Shown here piece after piece: positions 7,914-16,099 of a stretch of 44,377 nt of DNA (the first letter of the stretch is position 1; every line of letters begins with the position of its first letter). This DNA comes from JASHVB01 sp049522565 (GTDB lineage: Bacteria > Pseudomonadota > Alphaproteobacteria > Acetobacterales > Acetobacteraceae), in the NCBI GenBank assembly GCA_049522565.1, contig JBEKNT010000008.1, positions 1 through 44,377 of the forward strand, given 5' to 3'. Both the position numbers and the translations under genes were made by a program. The notes under the pieces were generated by a model. That model was not told where the DNA came from and did no database searches. It saw nothing but the letters and a program-made list of their open reading frames with translations.

Positions 7914-8687
7914 ATGTCGGTCGATCTGACCATCGAGGGGGCGGTCGCGAAGGTGACGCTGAACCGGCCGGAAAAGCTGAACGCGCTGACGATCGAGATG
8001 CGCCAGCAACTGCGCGAGCATTTCGCCGCGTTGCGATTCAATAACGACGTGCGTGCGATCATCCTCACCGGCGAGGGCCGCGCGTTCTGCACCGGCGCCG
8101 ATGTCGGCCGCATGCAGCGCGGCGGGCTGCGGTCGGAGCGCGAAAAGCTCCAGGGCGGCAGCCACACTTTCCTGCGCACGCTGCACGCGATCGAGAAGCC
8201 GGTGATCGCCGCGGTGCGTGGCCCCACGGTGGGAATCGGCTGGAGCATCGCGCTGGCCTGCGACCTGATCGTCGCCTCGGAAACCGCGCGGTTCTCGCAA
8301 ATCTTCCGCCGCATCGGCCTGGCGCCGGACGGCGGCGCGATCTGGTTCCTGACGCGTCGCATCGGCTTGGCGCGCGCCAAGGAACTGGTGTTCACCGCAC
8401 GCTTCGTCGAGGCCCAGGAAGCATTGTCACTGGGGCTGGTGAATCACGTCGTGGAGGATGGGGAACTGATGGCGCGGGCGGAAGAGTTGGCGACCGATCT
8501 GGCGTCGGGGCCGACCTTCGCCTTCGGCATGGCGAAGAAGCTGTTCCACATGGCCAGCGGCCCCAGCTACGACGACTTCCTGGATTACGAAGCCTTCGTG
8601 CAGCCGCAGCTCGATCAGACCGAGGACCACCACGAAGGCGTTGCGGCATTCCGGGAGAAGCGGAAGCCGAACTTCGTGGGGCGGTAA
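7914..8687 (+). CDS. Enoyl-CoA hydratase/isomerase family protein
   Basis: 257 residues, crotonase fold. Visible motifs: 'LNRPEKLNALTIEM' near 17, the first oxyanion segment 'GEGRAFCTGADVGRMQ' near 56, and the second oxyanion segment 'VRGPTVGIGWSIALACDLIVASETARFSQIF' near 101-131. The positions where true hydratases carry two Glu are R/I-rich here (FRRIGLAPDGG), so isomerase, lyase or another crotonase reaction is possible. The ATG at 7914 has GGAGGAGGG upstream; the longer frame to 7806 overlaps the divergent CoA transferase. It ends 4 bases after which the terminator region of the convergent sigma-factor gene begins. Confidence 0.92.
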   Translation: MSVDLTIEGAVAKVTLNRPEKLNALTIEMRQQLREHFAALRFNNDVRAIILTGEGRAFCTGADVGRMQRGGLRSEREKLQGGSHTFLRTLHAIEKPVIAAVRGPTVGIGWSIALACDLIVASETARFSQIFRRIGLAPDGGAIWFLTRRIGLARAKELVFTARFVEAQEALSLGLVNHVVEDGELMARAEELATDLASGPTFAFGMAKKLFHMASGPSYDDFLDYEAFVQPQLDQTEDHHEGVAAFREKRKPNFVGR

Positions 8688-8718
8688 AAAAAACCTCTCC
8701 CGCGAAGCGGGAGAGGTT
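8685..8718 (-). terminator. Rho-independent terminator of the sigma-factor gene
   Basis: A perfect 12-bp stem (aacctctcccgc / gcgggagaggtt, 8692-8718) with a 3-base loop. On the minus strand it is followed by T7 (the a-run at 8685-8691), which fits termination of the gene ending at 8728. On the plus strand no T run follows, but the hairpin could still weakly stop the hydratase transcript. Confidence 0.9.
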
Positions 8719-8727
8719 CTCTAAGAC

Positions 8728-10443
8728 TCAACTCTCCAGCAGCTCGCGCAACGCCTCGCCGCCCAGGCTGGCACGCAGCTTCCCGAGCGCCTTGGCCTCG
8801 ATCTGCCGGATGCGCTCCCGCGTCACGTTGAACAGGCGGCCAACCTCTTCCAGCGTGTGGTCGCGATCCGTGCCGATGCCGAAGCGCATGCGCAGGATGC
8901 GTTCCTCGCGCGGTGTCAGCCCCGACAGCAACTGCGACGCCCGCTCGCGCATCACGGTGCGCGCCGCGGCTTCGAACGGCATCACCGCGTTGCGGTCCTC
9001 GACCAGGTCGCCAAGCTGCGCGTCACCGTCCTCGCCGACCGGCATCGCCAGGCTGACCGGCTCGCGCACCAGCTCCCGCGCCGTCTTCACCTTGTCCAGC
9101 GGCAGGTTGAGCCGCGCCGCCAGTTCCTCCAGCGTTGGCTCGCGCCCGGTCTGCTGCGCGATGCGGCGGCCGGCGCGCAGCACCTGGCCGGCGGTCTCCT
9201 TCATGTGCACCGGCACCCGGATGGTCGGCGCCTGGTCGGCAATCGCCCGGGTCATCGCCTGGCGGATCCACCAGCTCGCATAGGTCGAGAGCTTGAACCC
9301 GCGCCGCCAGTCGAATTTTTCCACCGCGCGCATCAGGCCCAGGTTGCCCTCCTGGATCAGGTCGCCGAACATCAACCCACGGTTGCGGTAGCGCTTGGCG
9401 ATGTGCACGACCAGCCGCAGGTTGGACTGCATCATGGTGTCCCTGGCGTGCCGCGCCTCGCGCTCGCCGCGACTGATGTCGTGCAGGACGCGGCGCAACT
9501 CGCCAACCGGCAGACCCGTCTCATCTTCCAATTGCTCGATGTCCGAGCGGATTCCAGCCAACCCCGCGCGCAGTGGCTTGCGGTCCGCCGCGACGGCCAG
9601 ACGTTCGACGCGCGCCACCGAGGCCGCGCTGCCGTCCCACGCCTTCACGAACGCCGGCCGCTGCACCCTGGCCGCCAGAGCCAGCCCAAGCGCCGCGCGG
9701 TCAAGTGCCACCAGCCGACCGGACGCCGCCTTCAGCTCGCCGATCAGCGGGTCGATCCGGCTGCGGCGCAGCCCGAGGCGCTGCACCTCGCCGACCATCG
9801 CCTGCAACCGGACCTGATAGGTCTCACCGGAGTCGCGCCGCGCCGCGCGCAGCGCACCGTTGGCCGCAAGGACGGCGTCCAGCCGGGCCAGGATCTCCGG
9901 CCGCAAGCCTTCCTCCAGCGCGGGGTCTGCCGCTTCGTCGGGCACCGGGGCCCCGGTCGCGCCGGGCGGCGCATCGAGCTCGACCAGATCGCGCAGGCTG
10001 ATGCGCCCGTCCTGCAGGGCATCGCGCCAGGCGGCGATCGCGGCGAAGGTCGCCGGGCACTCGCACAGCGCCGCCAGCGTCGCCGCCTCCCCCGCCTCCA
10101 GCCTCTGCGCCAGAGCGATCTCCTGCTCGCGCGACAGCAATTCGGTGTTGCCGATGTCGCGCAGGAACAGGCGGACCGGATCATGGGTGGTGCCGCCGGC
10201 CGCGCCCAGATTGCCTTGGTTCGCCTCGGCCGGCTGCCGCGGCTCGGGCCCGTCATGCTCTGCCGCGTCCTCGGCCTGCTCGGGGCCGCTATCGTCCGGC
10301 TCGAGCGCGAGCTCCTCGGCCTCCTCCGACAGGATCGGATCGGCCTCGCCGGCGGCCGGCAGGTCGCCATCATCCTTCGCGAAAGCGATCGCGTCTTCCG
10401 GCTCCTCGTCGATCAACGAGGCATATGCAAAGGTCTTGTCCAT
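8728..10443 (-). CDS. RpoD-like sigma-70 family RNA polymerase sigma factor
   Basis: 571 residues. Residues 1-83 are acidic, rich in Asp/Glu/Pro, and do not look like a normal region 1.1. Region 1.2 is at 87-118 (DPVRLFLRDIGNTELLSREQ), a short non-conserved region at about 130-330, region 2 at 335-414 with 'GDLIQEGNLGLMRAVEKFDW' and 'STYASWWIRQAMTRAIADQ', region 3 at 415-490, region 4 at 505-560 ending in the near-universal 'TRERIRQIEAKALGKLR'. The -10 and -35 binding segments are almost those of primary sigma factors. It lacks a standard region 1.1 and has a reduced non-conserved region, so it may be a second, group 2-like factor rather than the housekeeping RpoD. The 292-bp leader 10444-10735 showed no promoter I would defend. 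A strong terminator follows. Confidence 0.93.
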   Translation of the reverse strand: MDKTFAYASLIDEEPEDAIAFAKDDGDLPAAGEADPILSEEAEELALEPDDSGPEQAEDAAEHDGPEPRQPAEANQGNLGAAGGTTHDPVRLFLRDIGNTELLSREQEIALAQRLEAGEAATLAALCECPATFAAIAAWRDALQDGRISLRDLVELDAPPGATGAPVPDEAADPALEEGLRPEILARLDAVLAANGALRAARRDSGETYQVRLQAMVGEVQRLGLRRSRIDPLIGELKAASGRLVALDRAALGLALAARVQRPAFVKAWDGSAASVARVERLAVAADRKPLRAGLAGIRSDIEQLEDETGLPVGELRRVLHDISRGEREARHARDTMMQSNLRLVVHIAKRYRNRGLMFGDLIQEGNLGLMRAVEKFDWRRGFKLSTYASWWIRQAMTRAIADQAPTIRVPVHMKETAGQVLRAGRRIAQQTGREPTLEELAARLNLPLDKVKTARELVREPVSLAMPVGEDGDAQLGDLVEDRNAVMPFEAAARTVMRERASQLLSGLTPREERILRMRFGIGTDRDHTLEEVGRLFNVTRERIRQIEAKALGKLRASLGGEALRELLES

Positions 10444-10735
10444 CTATGTTCCCGTATGCACCCATCCACCACGCCGGGAGGCCCGGCAAGTCATGGTGGA
10501 CACCCTGTTCTCCACATCCGTCGCAACCCAGGCCGGCCCGCCGGCGGCGCACCCATACGCCCTTCTTCGGGGCTGTAACATCCATTTGATCGTATCGGGA
10601 AGGCCGATAAACAGTCGGCGCCGGCCAGCACATGTAGGCACCCCGGGCCGCGAGTCCCAGCGGAAATTCACTTTGTGGTGCGATTTCCCCGCTTGTCGCG
10701 AATGCGCCGGGTTGTGGCCCCGGCCGGGCCGGCCC

Positions 10736-11242
10736 TCATGGCTCTATACCGGCACGGTGGGCCAACGGCGTCACGAATTGCAGCTCGGTATCCCACGGAA
10801 ACAGGATCCAGGTATCCTGCGACACCTCGGTCACGAACGTGTCCACCACGTCGCGCGCCGCCGGCTTGGCATAGATGCAGGCGAAATGCGCCCGAGGCAG
10901 CAAACCGCGCACCACGCGCGCCGTGGCGCCGGTATCCACCAGGTCATCGACGACCAGGAACCCGGTGCCGTCGCCTGCCGCCGCCGGCGGTTTGGCCACC
11001 ACCGGCGGGCCGCGGTGCTCCTCATCGGCCAGCGTGCCGGCGCCGGCGGCATAGGTCAGGACCGATACGGTTTCGACCAGCCGCAGATCCAGTTCGCGTG
11101 CGATGACCGCGGCCGGGATCAGGCCGCCCCGCGTCACCGCGACGACACCGGTAAACGGGCCGGCCTGCATCAGACGCCAGGCAAGCGCGCGCGCGTCGCG
11201 ATGCAACTGGTCCCAGGTCACCGTATAGTAGTGCGTCGCCAT
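10736..11242 (-). CDS. gpt: Xanthine-guanine phosphoribosyltransferase
   Basis: 168 residues; joins xanthine, guanine or hypoxanthine to PRPP to give the nucleotide (purine salvage). The PRPP-binding motif 'FLVVDDLVDTGATARVV' is near residues 94-110, and 'VVAVTRGGLIPAAVIAREL' near 33-51 is the Gpt-type N-terminal loop. 'DTWILFPWD' near the C-terminus is the family's base-binding tail, with Trp stacking. Length is close to the E. coli enzyme (152). The ATG directly follows a TGA of a reading frame from upstream; there is no strong ribosome site. Confidence 0.92.
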   Translation of the reverse strand: MATHYYTVTWDQLHRDARALAWRLMQAGPFTGVVAVTRGGLIPAAVIARELDLRLVETVSVLTYAAGAGTLADEEHRGPPVVAKPPAAAGDGTGFLVVDDLVDTGATARVVRGLLPRAHFACIYAKPAARDVVDTFVTEVSQDTWILFPWDTELQFVTPLAHRAGIEP

Positions 11243-11691
11243 TCAGAGCAGCTTTTCCCGGTTCGGATTTGCAGTGGCCAAGCCTTTCCGCGCGGCATCA
11301 TTACCTGAGAGTTTTGCCCCCGTCAGCGCCCGCGGCGCCGTCCCGGAAACCTGCATCCTGGCCGCACCGCTCATGCCGTCATCCGTGTCGTTCACGCAAC
11401 ATGCCCGGGTCGCCACCGAATCCCGGGAGATCATGCCGTCCAGAGCGAATTCATCATGACCGCGTGTCATTGCGAGGAGCGAAGCGACGCAGCAATCCCC
11501 GCCTGGGAAGCCGCATTGCGTCATGCCGGGGACTGCTGCGTCGCTTCGCCCTAGCAAGAAACAGAGAGACTTCTCGGCGACAGTCTTCGCAGTTTCATCC
11601 AGGGCGGGTCGGCCGCTGGCCGGTGGGGAACTCGCAATGACACGTGGTCCTGGCGCTTCCGGGCGGCGTGGCAACGTGCTTGCGCCGCCGC
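11243..11691. other. Gene-poor stretch between csaA and gpt, holding a decayed palindrome
   Basis: 449 bases. The minus strand is open in one frame for 143 codons and ends exactly at the gpt ATG, but the frame crosses the family A element (11464-11643) and matches nothing I know, so I do not call it a gene. The last part, before gpt, has a peptide-like tail 'ARKGLATANPNREKLL'; a small gene broken by the element is possible. Confidence 0.5.
11464..11643. repeat. Family A palindromic element, degenerate and interrupted
   Basis: The ends are perfect 13-bp inverted repeats (gtgtcattgcgag at 11464-11476; ctcgcaatgacac at 11631-11643). The left arm continues to about 11500 and its partner (gctgcgtcgcttcg) is at about 11534-11547. 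Between that partner and the right end lie some 80 extra bases not found in the other copies, as if something inserted or the arm was duplicated and decayed. Confidence 0.75.
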
Positions 11692-12033
11692 TCAGAACAG
11701 TTTCCCCCCGTTCGGCACCTTGAAGTCCGGCTTGATCAGCACGACCGCGCCATCCTCATCCGGCATGCCGAGGGTCAGCACCTCGCTGGTGAAGGGTCCG
11801 ATCTGCCGGGGTGGAAAATTGACCACGGCGCAGACCTGCCGACCGATGAGCCGGTCCGGCCGGTAATGCACCGTGAGCTGCGCCGACGACTGCCGCGTGC
11901 CGAATTCCGGCCCGAAGTCGATCACCAGCTTGACCGCCGGCTTGCGTGCCTCCGGGAAGGGCTGCGCATCGACGATCGTGCCGACGCGGATCTCCACCCG
12001 CTCGAAATCGCTGTAGCCGATGGTGTCCGCCAT
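11692..12033 (-). CDS. csaA: CsaA-type tRNA-binding/chaperone protein
   Basis: 113 residues, an OB-fold homologous to the C-terminal domain of methionyl-tRNA synthetase. 'ERVEIRVGTIVDAQPFPEARKPAVK' covers the first strands; 'FGTRQSSAQLTVHY' and 'VCAVVNFPPRQIGPFTSEVLTLG' are typical for CsaA. CsaA has been linked to tRNA binding and to protein export in Bacillus; its role in proteobacteria is less clear. The start at 12033 has AGGGAGA upstream; the frame is open to 12165, but those 44 residues are poor and overlap the divergent gene's leader. Full family length (about 110). Confidence 0.9.
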   Translation of the reverse strand: MADTIGYSDFERVEIRVGTIVDAQPFPEARKPAVKLVIDFGPEFGTRQSSAQLTVHYRPDRLIGRQVCAVVNFPPRQIGPFTSEVLTLGMPDEDGAVVLIKPDFKVPNGGKLF

Positions 12034-12163
12034 TTCGGTCTCCCTGCCGGTCTGCCGCATCATGCCATGCCGGTGGCCAGCCGTCAGCGGCGCGGTCATA
12101 CTGGCGCCCGTACCCGGGCCTGGCCCGGGGAACCCGACCCCAGGCTGGAGCGAGGCAAAGAGC

Positions 12164-13762
12164 ATGCGCGACTACCATCTGCCGGGCCGCAGCCCGGTCT
12201 ACGCCACGCATGGCATGGCGGCGACGTCGATGCCCGCGGCCACGCTGACCGCGTTGGACGTGCTGCGTGCCGGCGGCAATGCGCTGGACGCCGCGGTGGC
12301 GGCCTGCGCCGTGCTGTGCGTGATCGAGCCGCAATCCACCGGCATCGGCGGCGATTGCTTCTGCCTGTATGCCCCGGCCGGCGCCGGCAAGGTGGTGGCA
12401 CTGAACGGCTCCGGCCGGTCCCCCGAAGCGGCGACCATCGATTGGTACGAAAAGGCGGGGATTGGCGCGATCGAGAACACCTCGGCGCACGCGGTCACCG
12501 TGCCGGGTGCGCTGAGCGCCTGGGAGACGCTGCTGAAGACGCATGGCCGCAAGGACCTGGAGGAATTGCTCCAGCCGGCGATCCGCTTCGCCGCGGACGG
12601 CTGGCCGGTGTCCCCCAAGGTGGCCTGGGACTGGAAGCGGCTGGAGGCCAAGCTACGCAAGAACGGCGCGTTCCACTTCCTGCCGGGCGGCAAGGCACCG
12701 GAACCGGGCGACATGTTCGAGCACCCCGCGCTGGCCGAGACGCTGCGTGCGGTGGCGCGGCATGGCGCGAAGGCGTTCTACGAGGGGCCGATCGCCGCCG
12801 ACATGGTGAAGACGCTGCGCGAGAAGGGCGGCCTGCACACCGAGGCGGATTTCGCCGCCGGCCTGGAGGTCGCCGGGTTCGTCGAGCCGATCAGCCTGAA
12901 TTGGCGTGGCTATGATGTGTACGAGTGCCCGCCGAACGGCCAGGGCATCGTCGCGCTGATGATCCTGGGCATGCTGGGCGGGATGGACACGGCGCCGGAC
13001 GGGCCGCTGGGCACGCTGCGCGCGCACCGCCATGTCGAGGCGGCGCGGCTCGGCTATCGCGACCGCGACGCCTTCGTCGCCGACCCCTCGCAGGTGGACG
13101 TGCCGGTAAAGAAGCTGCTGAGCCCGGAGTATCTGGGCGGCCTGCGCAAGCTGATCCGCGACGACAAGGCGATGCGCCAGATGCCGCTGGCCGGCGAGAC
13201 GCTGCTGCCGCCGCATCGCGACACCGTCTATCTCTGCGTGGTCGATCGCGACGGCAACGCGTGCAGCTTCATCAACTCGCTGTTCGAGGGCTTCGGGTCG
13301 GCCATCCTGGCCGAGCGCTCCGGCGTCATGTTGCAGAACCGCGGGTTCGGGTTCCGGCTGGAGCGCGGCCATCCCAACTGCATCGCCCCGCGCAAGCGGC
13401 CGATGCACACGATCATTCCCGGCATGCTGATGAAGGACGGCCAGGCGGTGATGCCGTTCGGCGTGATGGGCGGCCACTACCAGCCGATGGGCCACTCCTG
13501 GTTCCTGACCAACATGCTGGAATACGGGCTGGACATCCAGGAGGCGATTGATCTCCCCCGCCTGCTGCCGCTGAAGGGCAAGCTGCAAATCGAGCGCGGC
13601 ATTCCGTCCGACGTGGTGGACCGGCTGACCCGCATGGGCCACGACCCCGAGCTGGTCGAGCGTCCGCATGGCGGCGGCCAGGCGATCTGGATCGACCGCG
13701 ACCGCGGCTGCCTGGTAGGCGGATCGGAGCCGCGCAAGGACGGGCTGGCGCTGGGGTACTGA
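12164..13762 (+). CDS. Gamma-glutamyltransferase family Ntn-hydrolase
   Basis: 532 residues. GGTs are made as a proenzyme that cleaves itself before a Thr, which then becomes the nucleophile; they hydrolyse or transfer gamma-glutamyl groups, and relatives act as acylases. The large-subunit motif 'GMAATSMPAATLTALDVLRAGGNALDAAVA' is at 15-44 and 'STGIGGDCFCLYA' near 63. The cleavage site is predicted before Thr354 in 'HRDTVYLCVVDRDGNA', where E. coli has TTHYSVVD; the small-subunit 'GVMGGHYQPMGH' is near 434. There is no signal peptide, unlike the periplasmic E. coli enzyme, so it may be cytoplasmic or an acylase. The ATG at 12164 gives the family N-terminus; upstream in-frame sequence overlaps csaA. 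Confidence 0.9.
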   Translation: MRDYHLPGRSPVYATHGMAATSMPAATLTALDVLRAGGNALDAAVAACAVLCVIEPQSTGIGGDCFCLYAPAGAGKVVALNGSGRSPEAATIDWYEKAGIGAIENTSAHAVTVPGALSAWETLLKTHGRKDLEELLQPAIRFAADGWPVSPKVAWDWKRLEAKLRKNGAFHFLPGGKAPEPGDMFEHPALAETLRAVARHGAKAFYEGPIAADMVKTLREKGGLHTEADFAAGLEVAGFVEPISLNWRGYDVYECPPNGQGIVALMILGMLGGMDTAPDGPLGTLRAHRHVEAARLGYRDRDAFVADPSQVDVPVKKLLSPEYLGGLRKLIRDDKAMRQMPLAGETLLPPHRDTVYLCVVDRDGNACSFINSLFEGFGSAILAERSGVMLQNRGFGFRLERGHPNCIAPRKRPMHTIIPGMLMKDGQAVMPFGVMGGHYQPMGHSWFLTNMLEYGLDIQEAIDLPRLLPLKGKLQIERGIPSDVVDRLTRMGHDPELVERPHGGGQAIWIDRDRGCLVGGSEPRKDGLALGY

Positions 13763-13790
13763 CCCATCGGGATGGCGCGGCCGGTCGCGC

Positions 13791-13875
13791 GTGGTGACGC
13801 AGAGGATGTGGTGGCGCAGGGGATGTGGCGGCGCAGAGAATGTGGTGGTGGAGAGGATGTGGTGGCGCACAGGAT
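13791..13875. repeat. Tandem array, five 17-bp units (GTGGTGGCGCAGAGGAT type)
   Basis: Five head-to-tail 17-base units starting at 13791, 13808, 13825, 13842 and 13859, consensus gtggtggcgcagaggat, with one to four differences per unit. The spacing is constant. It sits just after the gamma-glutamyltransferase-like gene. Confidence 0.88.
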
Positions 13876-13958
13876 GATGGCGAGGCTACCGCGACAGTCG
13901 GGCGAATCCGGCGGCCCGAAACATTGCCGTCCGGCATCGTCCGCTCCCCACGTCCCCC

Positions 13959-14037
13959 CGTCATGGCCGGGCTTAATCCGGCCATCTATGGGCCACCGGT
14001 GCCGCGATTGATGGCCTGGTCAAGCCCGGCCATGACG
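13959..14037. repeat. Inverted repeat of the TCATGGCCGGGCTT type (family C)
   Basis: 16-bp arms cgtcatggccgggctt (13959-13974) and aagcccggccatgacg (14022-14037) match perfectly; each half also carries an internal partner (atccggccat, atggcctggt), so the region is a double hairpin of 79 bp. A shorter relative is at 23176-23198. Confidence 0.82.
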
Positions 14038-14165
14038 CGGGAAGCAGCCGGTGCGCAGCTGCGAGAAGCAATCAAGTCGGGAGCTGATCCGGCGGACCGG
14101 CGCGGTCTCGCGCGATGCAGGGCTCCGTCAACCGGCCGGTGTACCCTGCCCGCCTTCAGTGCAGC

Positions 14166-14891
14166 CTACTTCGGCAAGCGCCCCATCATCACTGCAACGT
14201 CGCGCGCCATCTCCAACGCATGCTCCGGCTCCAGCGACGCCGCGCGGTGAAACGTTCGTTTGGTCTGCCACAGGAACTCCGGGTTCCACCCGGCCAGTTT
14301 TTCGCCCATCGCCATCGCTTCATCGATCAGCCTGTCGTCAGGCACAACCCGGTTGACCATCCCAAGTTCATACGCGCGCTGCGGCAGCATGTTCTCGCAC
14401 AATGTCAGCAATTCGAATGCCACCTTCCGGCCCATCAGGTGCACCGCGTGTGCGGTCACCGTCGATGCCGTCAGCCCGGCCTTCAGTTCCGGATAGCCAA
14501 ACCGCGCGCTTTCCGCCGCAACGACCAGATCGCTGCCGAGCGCAAGGCCGCACCCGGCGCCAAGCGCGTAACCGTGCACCGCCGCGATGATCGGCTTGTC
14601 CACCCGGGCGAGCAATTTGGTCAGCGCGATGTTCGCATCGCCGTGCCTGATCAGGTTCGGCCGGTTCTCGGCGGTCAGCGGGCGCGGCACGGACGTGTCG
14701 GCCCCGGCGCAGAACGCCCGCCCGGCCCCGGCCAGGATGACGACGGACACCGCGTTGTCATCCTGCACCGCGCGCAGTGCATCGGTGAGCGCGTGGACAA
14801 GGTCGGCATTCAGCGCATTCAATTTCGCCGGGCGGTTCAGCGTCAGCAGCCGCACCGCGCCACGCGTTTCCACCAGCAACACGTCGTCCAT
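14166..14891 (-). CDS. Enoyl-CoA hydratase/isomerase family protein
   Basis: 241 residues, crotonase fold. 'LLTLNRPAKLNALNADLV' near 15, 'GAGRAFCAGADTS' near 55, and the oxyanion-hole helix 'VHGYALGAGCGLALGSDLVVAAESARFGYPELKAGL' near 104-139, where the Glu of 'PELK' occupies one of the two catalytic Glu positions of hydratases. A second Glu near 'GAGCG' is not evident. A G-rich ribosome site precedes the ATG. The next upstream gene on this strand (lyase) ends 112 bp away, so they may be co-transcribed. The substrate is unknown. Confidence 0.92.
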   Translation of the reverse strand: MDDVLLVETRGAVRLLTLNRPAKLNALNADLVHALTDALRAVQDDNAVSVVILAGAGRAFCAGADTSVPRPLTAENRPNLIRHGDANIALTKLLARVDKPIIAAVHGYALGAGCGLALGSDLVVAAESARFGYPELKAGLTASTVTAHAVHLMGRKVAFELLTLCENMLPQRAYELGMVNRVVPDDRLIDEAMAMGEKLAGWNPEFLWQTKRTFHRAASLEPEHALEMARDVAVMMGRLPK

Positions 14892-15003
14892 GGCGCGCGC
14901 CCCCTCTGTTCGTGGTTCCCGATCAAGCCGCGCCGCCGGCAGGCGCCAATCCCATCAACGTCCTGCGCTGCGTGGTGTCACCACGCGACAACGGTGCGCC
15001 GCC

Positions 15004-15867
15004 TTACCCGCCAACGATGAAGCGTTTCGCTTGGGCATCGTAATCCGGATAGCCCAGGGTCGCCCGCAACTCCGCCGGAGGCAGGGCGCTGGACGCCTCC
15101 GCGTCGCCGGCAACCATCGCCGCCAGCCCGGCCTTTATTCCGGCCGTCGCCGGCGAGAGCATGCCGGTCGGATAGGTGCCGATCTTGAAGCCGAGCGCAG
15201 CCGCCCGCGCGCGCGACGGCGTCGCTCGCGGTGCCCCGGGGGACAGCACGGCAAACGACGGACGCCCGGAGGCAGCCGCGACCGCGCGCCCGATCTCCCC
15301 GTCATCGGCAGGGGAATCGAGGAACAGGATGTCGGCACCTTCGCGCACATACATTTCGATCCGCTTCACCGCCTCGTCGATACCCTGAGTCGGCCGGCAA
15401 TCGGTGCGTGCCAGGATCAGGATGCCGGAGTCCTTCGCTGCTTCCACGGCCGCGCGAATTTTCATCCGCGCCTCCTCATGCGGCAGGCACGGCTTGCCGG
15501 CAGCGGTCAGGGCGCGCGGCGTGATCTTGTCCTCGATCAGGATCGCGGCGGCGCCCGCACGGCCATACGCGCGGACCGTGCGCTGCACGTTCATCGCGTT
15601 GCCGTAACCATGATCGCCGTCCGCCAGGATCAGCGTCTCCGGCGCCGCGCCGTGCACCATGTTGAAGGAATCGAACATCTCGCCGAAGGAGATGAGATCG
15701 AGGTCGGGCCCACCCAGGCGGCTTGCCGCGACGCAAGAGCCGGACAGAAAGGCGGTCTTGAAGCCGGCGGCCGCGGAGAGTTTGGCGCTCAGGCCGTCCC
15801 ACACCGCGGGCATGACGATAAAGCCGGGTTCGGCCAACAGGGCGCGCAGGCGATCGGGGGGAGTCAT
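15004..15867 (-). CDS. Isocitrate lyase/PEP mutase superfamily lyase (oxaloacetate decarboxylase-like)
   Basis: 287 residues, TIM barrel of the ICL/PEPM family that makes or breaks C-C or C-P bonds next to carboxylates. The Mg-binding 'LADGDHGYGNAMNV' is at 81-93 (D83, D85) and 'LIEDKITPR' at 110-118 (E112). The KRCGH catalytic Cys motif of isocitrate and methylisocitrate lyases is missing, as in PA4872-like oxaloacetate decarboxylases and phosphonopyruvate-type enzymes. 'ILARTDCR' near 152 is conserved in the family. A GAAGGAA site precedes the ATG. It is divergent from the Baeyer-Villiger gene at 16100, with a tandem repeat between them. Its true substrate is open. Confidence 0.9.
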   Translation of the reverse strand: MTPPDRLRALLAEPGFIVMPAVWDGLSAKLSAAAGFKTAFLSGSCVAASRLGGPDLDLISFGEMFDSFNMVHGAAPETLILADGDHGYGNAMNVQRTVRAYGRAGAAAILIEDKITPRALTAAGKPCLPHEEARMKIRAAVEAAKDSGILILARTDCRPTQGIDEAVKRIEMYVREGADILFLDSPADDGEIGRAVAAASGRPSFAVLSPGAPRATPSRARAAALGFKIGTYPTGMLSPATAGIKAGLAAMVAGDAEASSALPPAELRATLGYPDYDAQAKRFIVGG

Positions 15868-15985
15868 GACGGTTCCTTCGGACCAATTCTTCGGCGGCCA
15901 GGATATGCGGTTTCCCTGCTGCCACCAAGCGCCGGTGCGGCCGGCGATCGTCGCGGCAACAGTCTCCGCCGCCTCGTGGGCTCCA

Positions 15986-16015
15986 GAACAGCGCGACGCG
16001 GAACAGCGCGACGCG
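15986..16015. repeat. Perfect 15-bp direct repeat in a divergent promoter region
   Basis: Two adjacent identical copies of gaacagcgcgacgcg (15986-16000 and 16001-16015) between divergent genes that start at 15867 (minus) and 16100 (plus). It could be a two-site operator or a slippage duplication. Confidence 0.75.
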
Positions 16016-16099
16016 GTTGCCAGACATGCGCGGCAGCTTCAAACTCCGGAATACGCACACACACCCGATTTCTACCGCCGGATACAGGAGCAACGACAG

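Larger units (their letters stand above)
13763..14165. other. 403-bp gene-free stretch carrying tandem and inverted repeats
   Basis: No coding signal on either strand. It holds a five-unit 17-bp tandem array (13791-13875) and an inverted repeat of the TCATGGCCGGG type (13959-14037). Both neighbouring genes converge here (stops at 13762 and 14166), so no promoter is expected. Confidence 0.6.

Noticed and set aside
10444..10735. Promoter for the sigma-factor gene
   Set aside because: Several AT-richer words (gtttat, tacgat on the minus strand) occur, but none with proper -35/-10 spacing.
11295..11320. Glycine-riboswitch-like 3' signature (gcaaaactctcaggtaat on the minus strand) upstream of gpt
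   Set aside because: The CUCUCAGG piece fits, but no GAGAG partner for the P1 stem or the GCGCCGAAGG core is found at the proper distance, and gpt is not a glycine gene.
13791..13875. CRISPR-like or coding repeat
   Set aside because: No spacers, and no supported reading frame runs through it.
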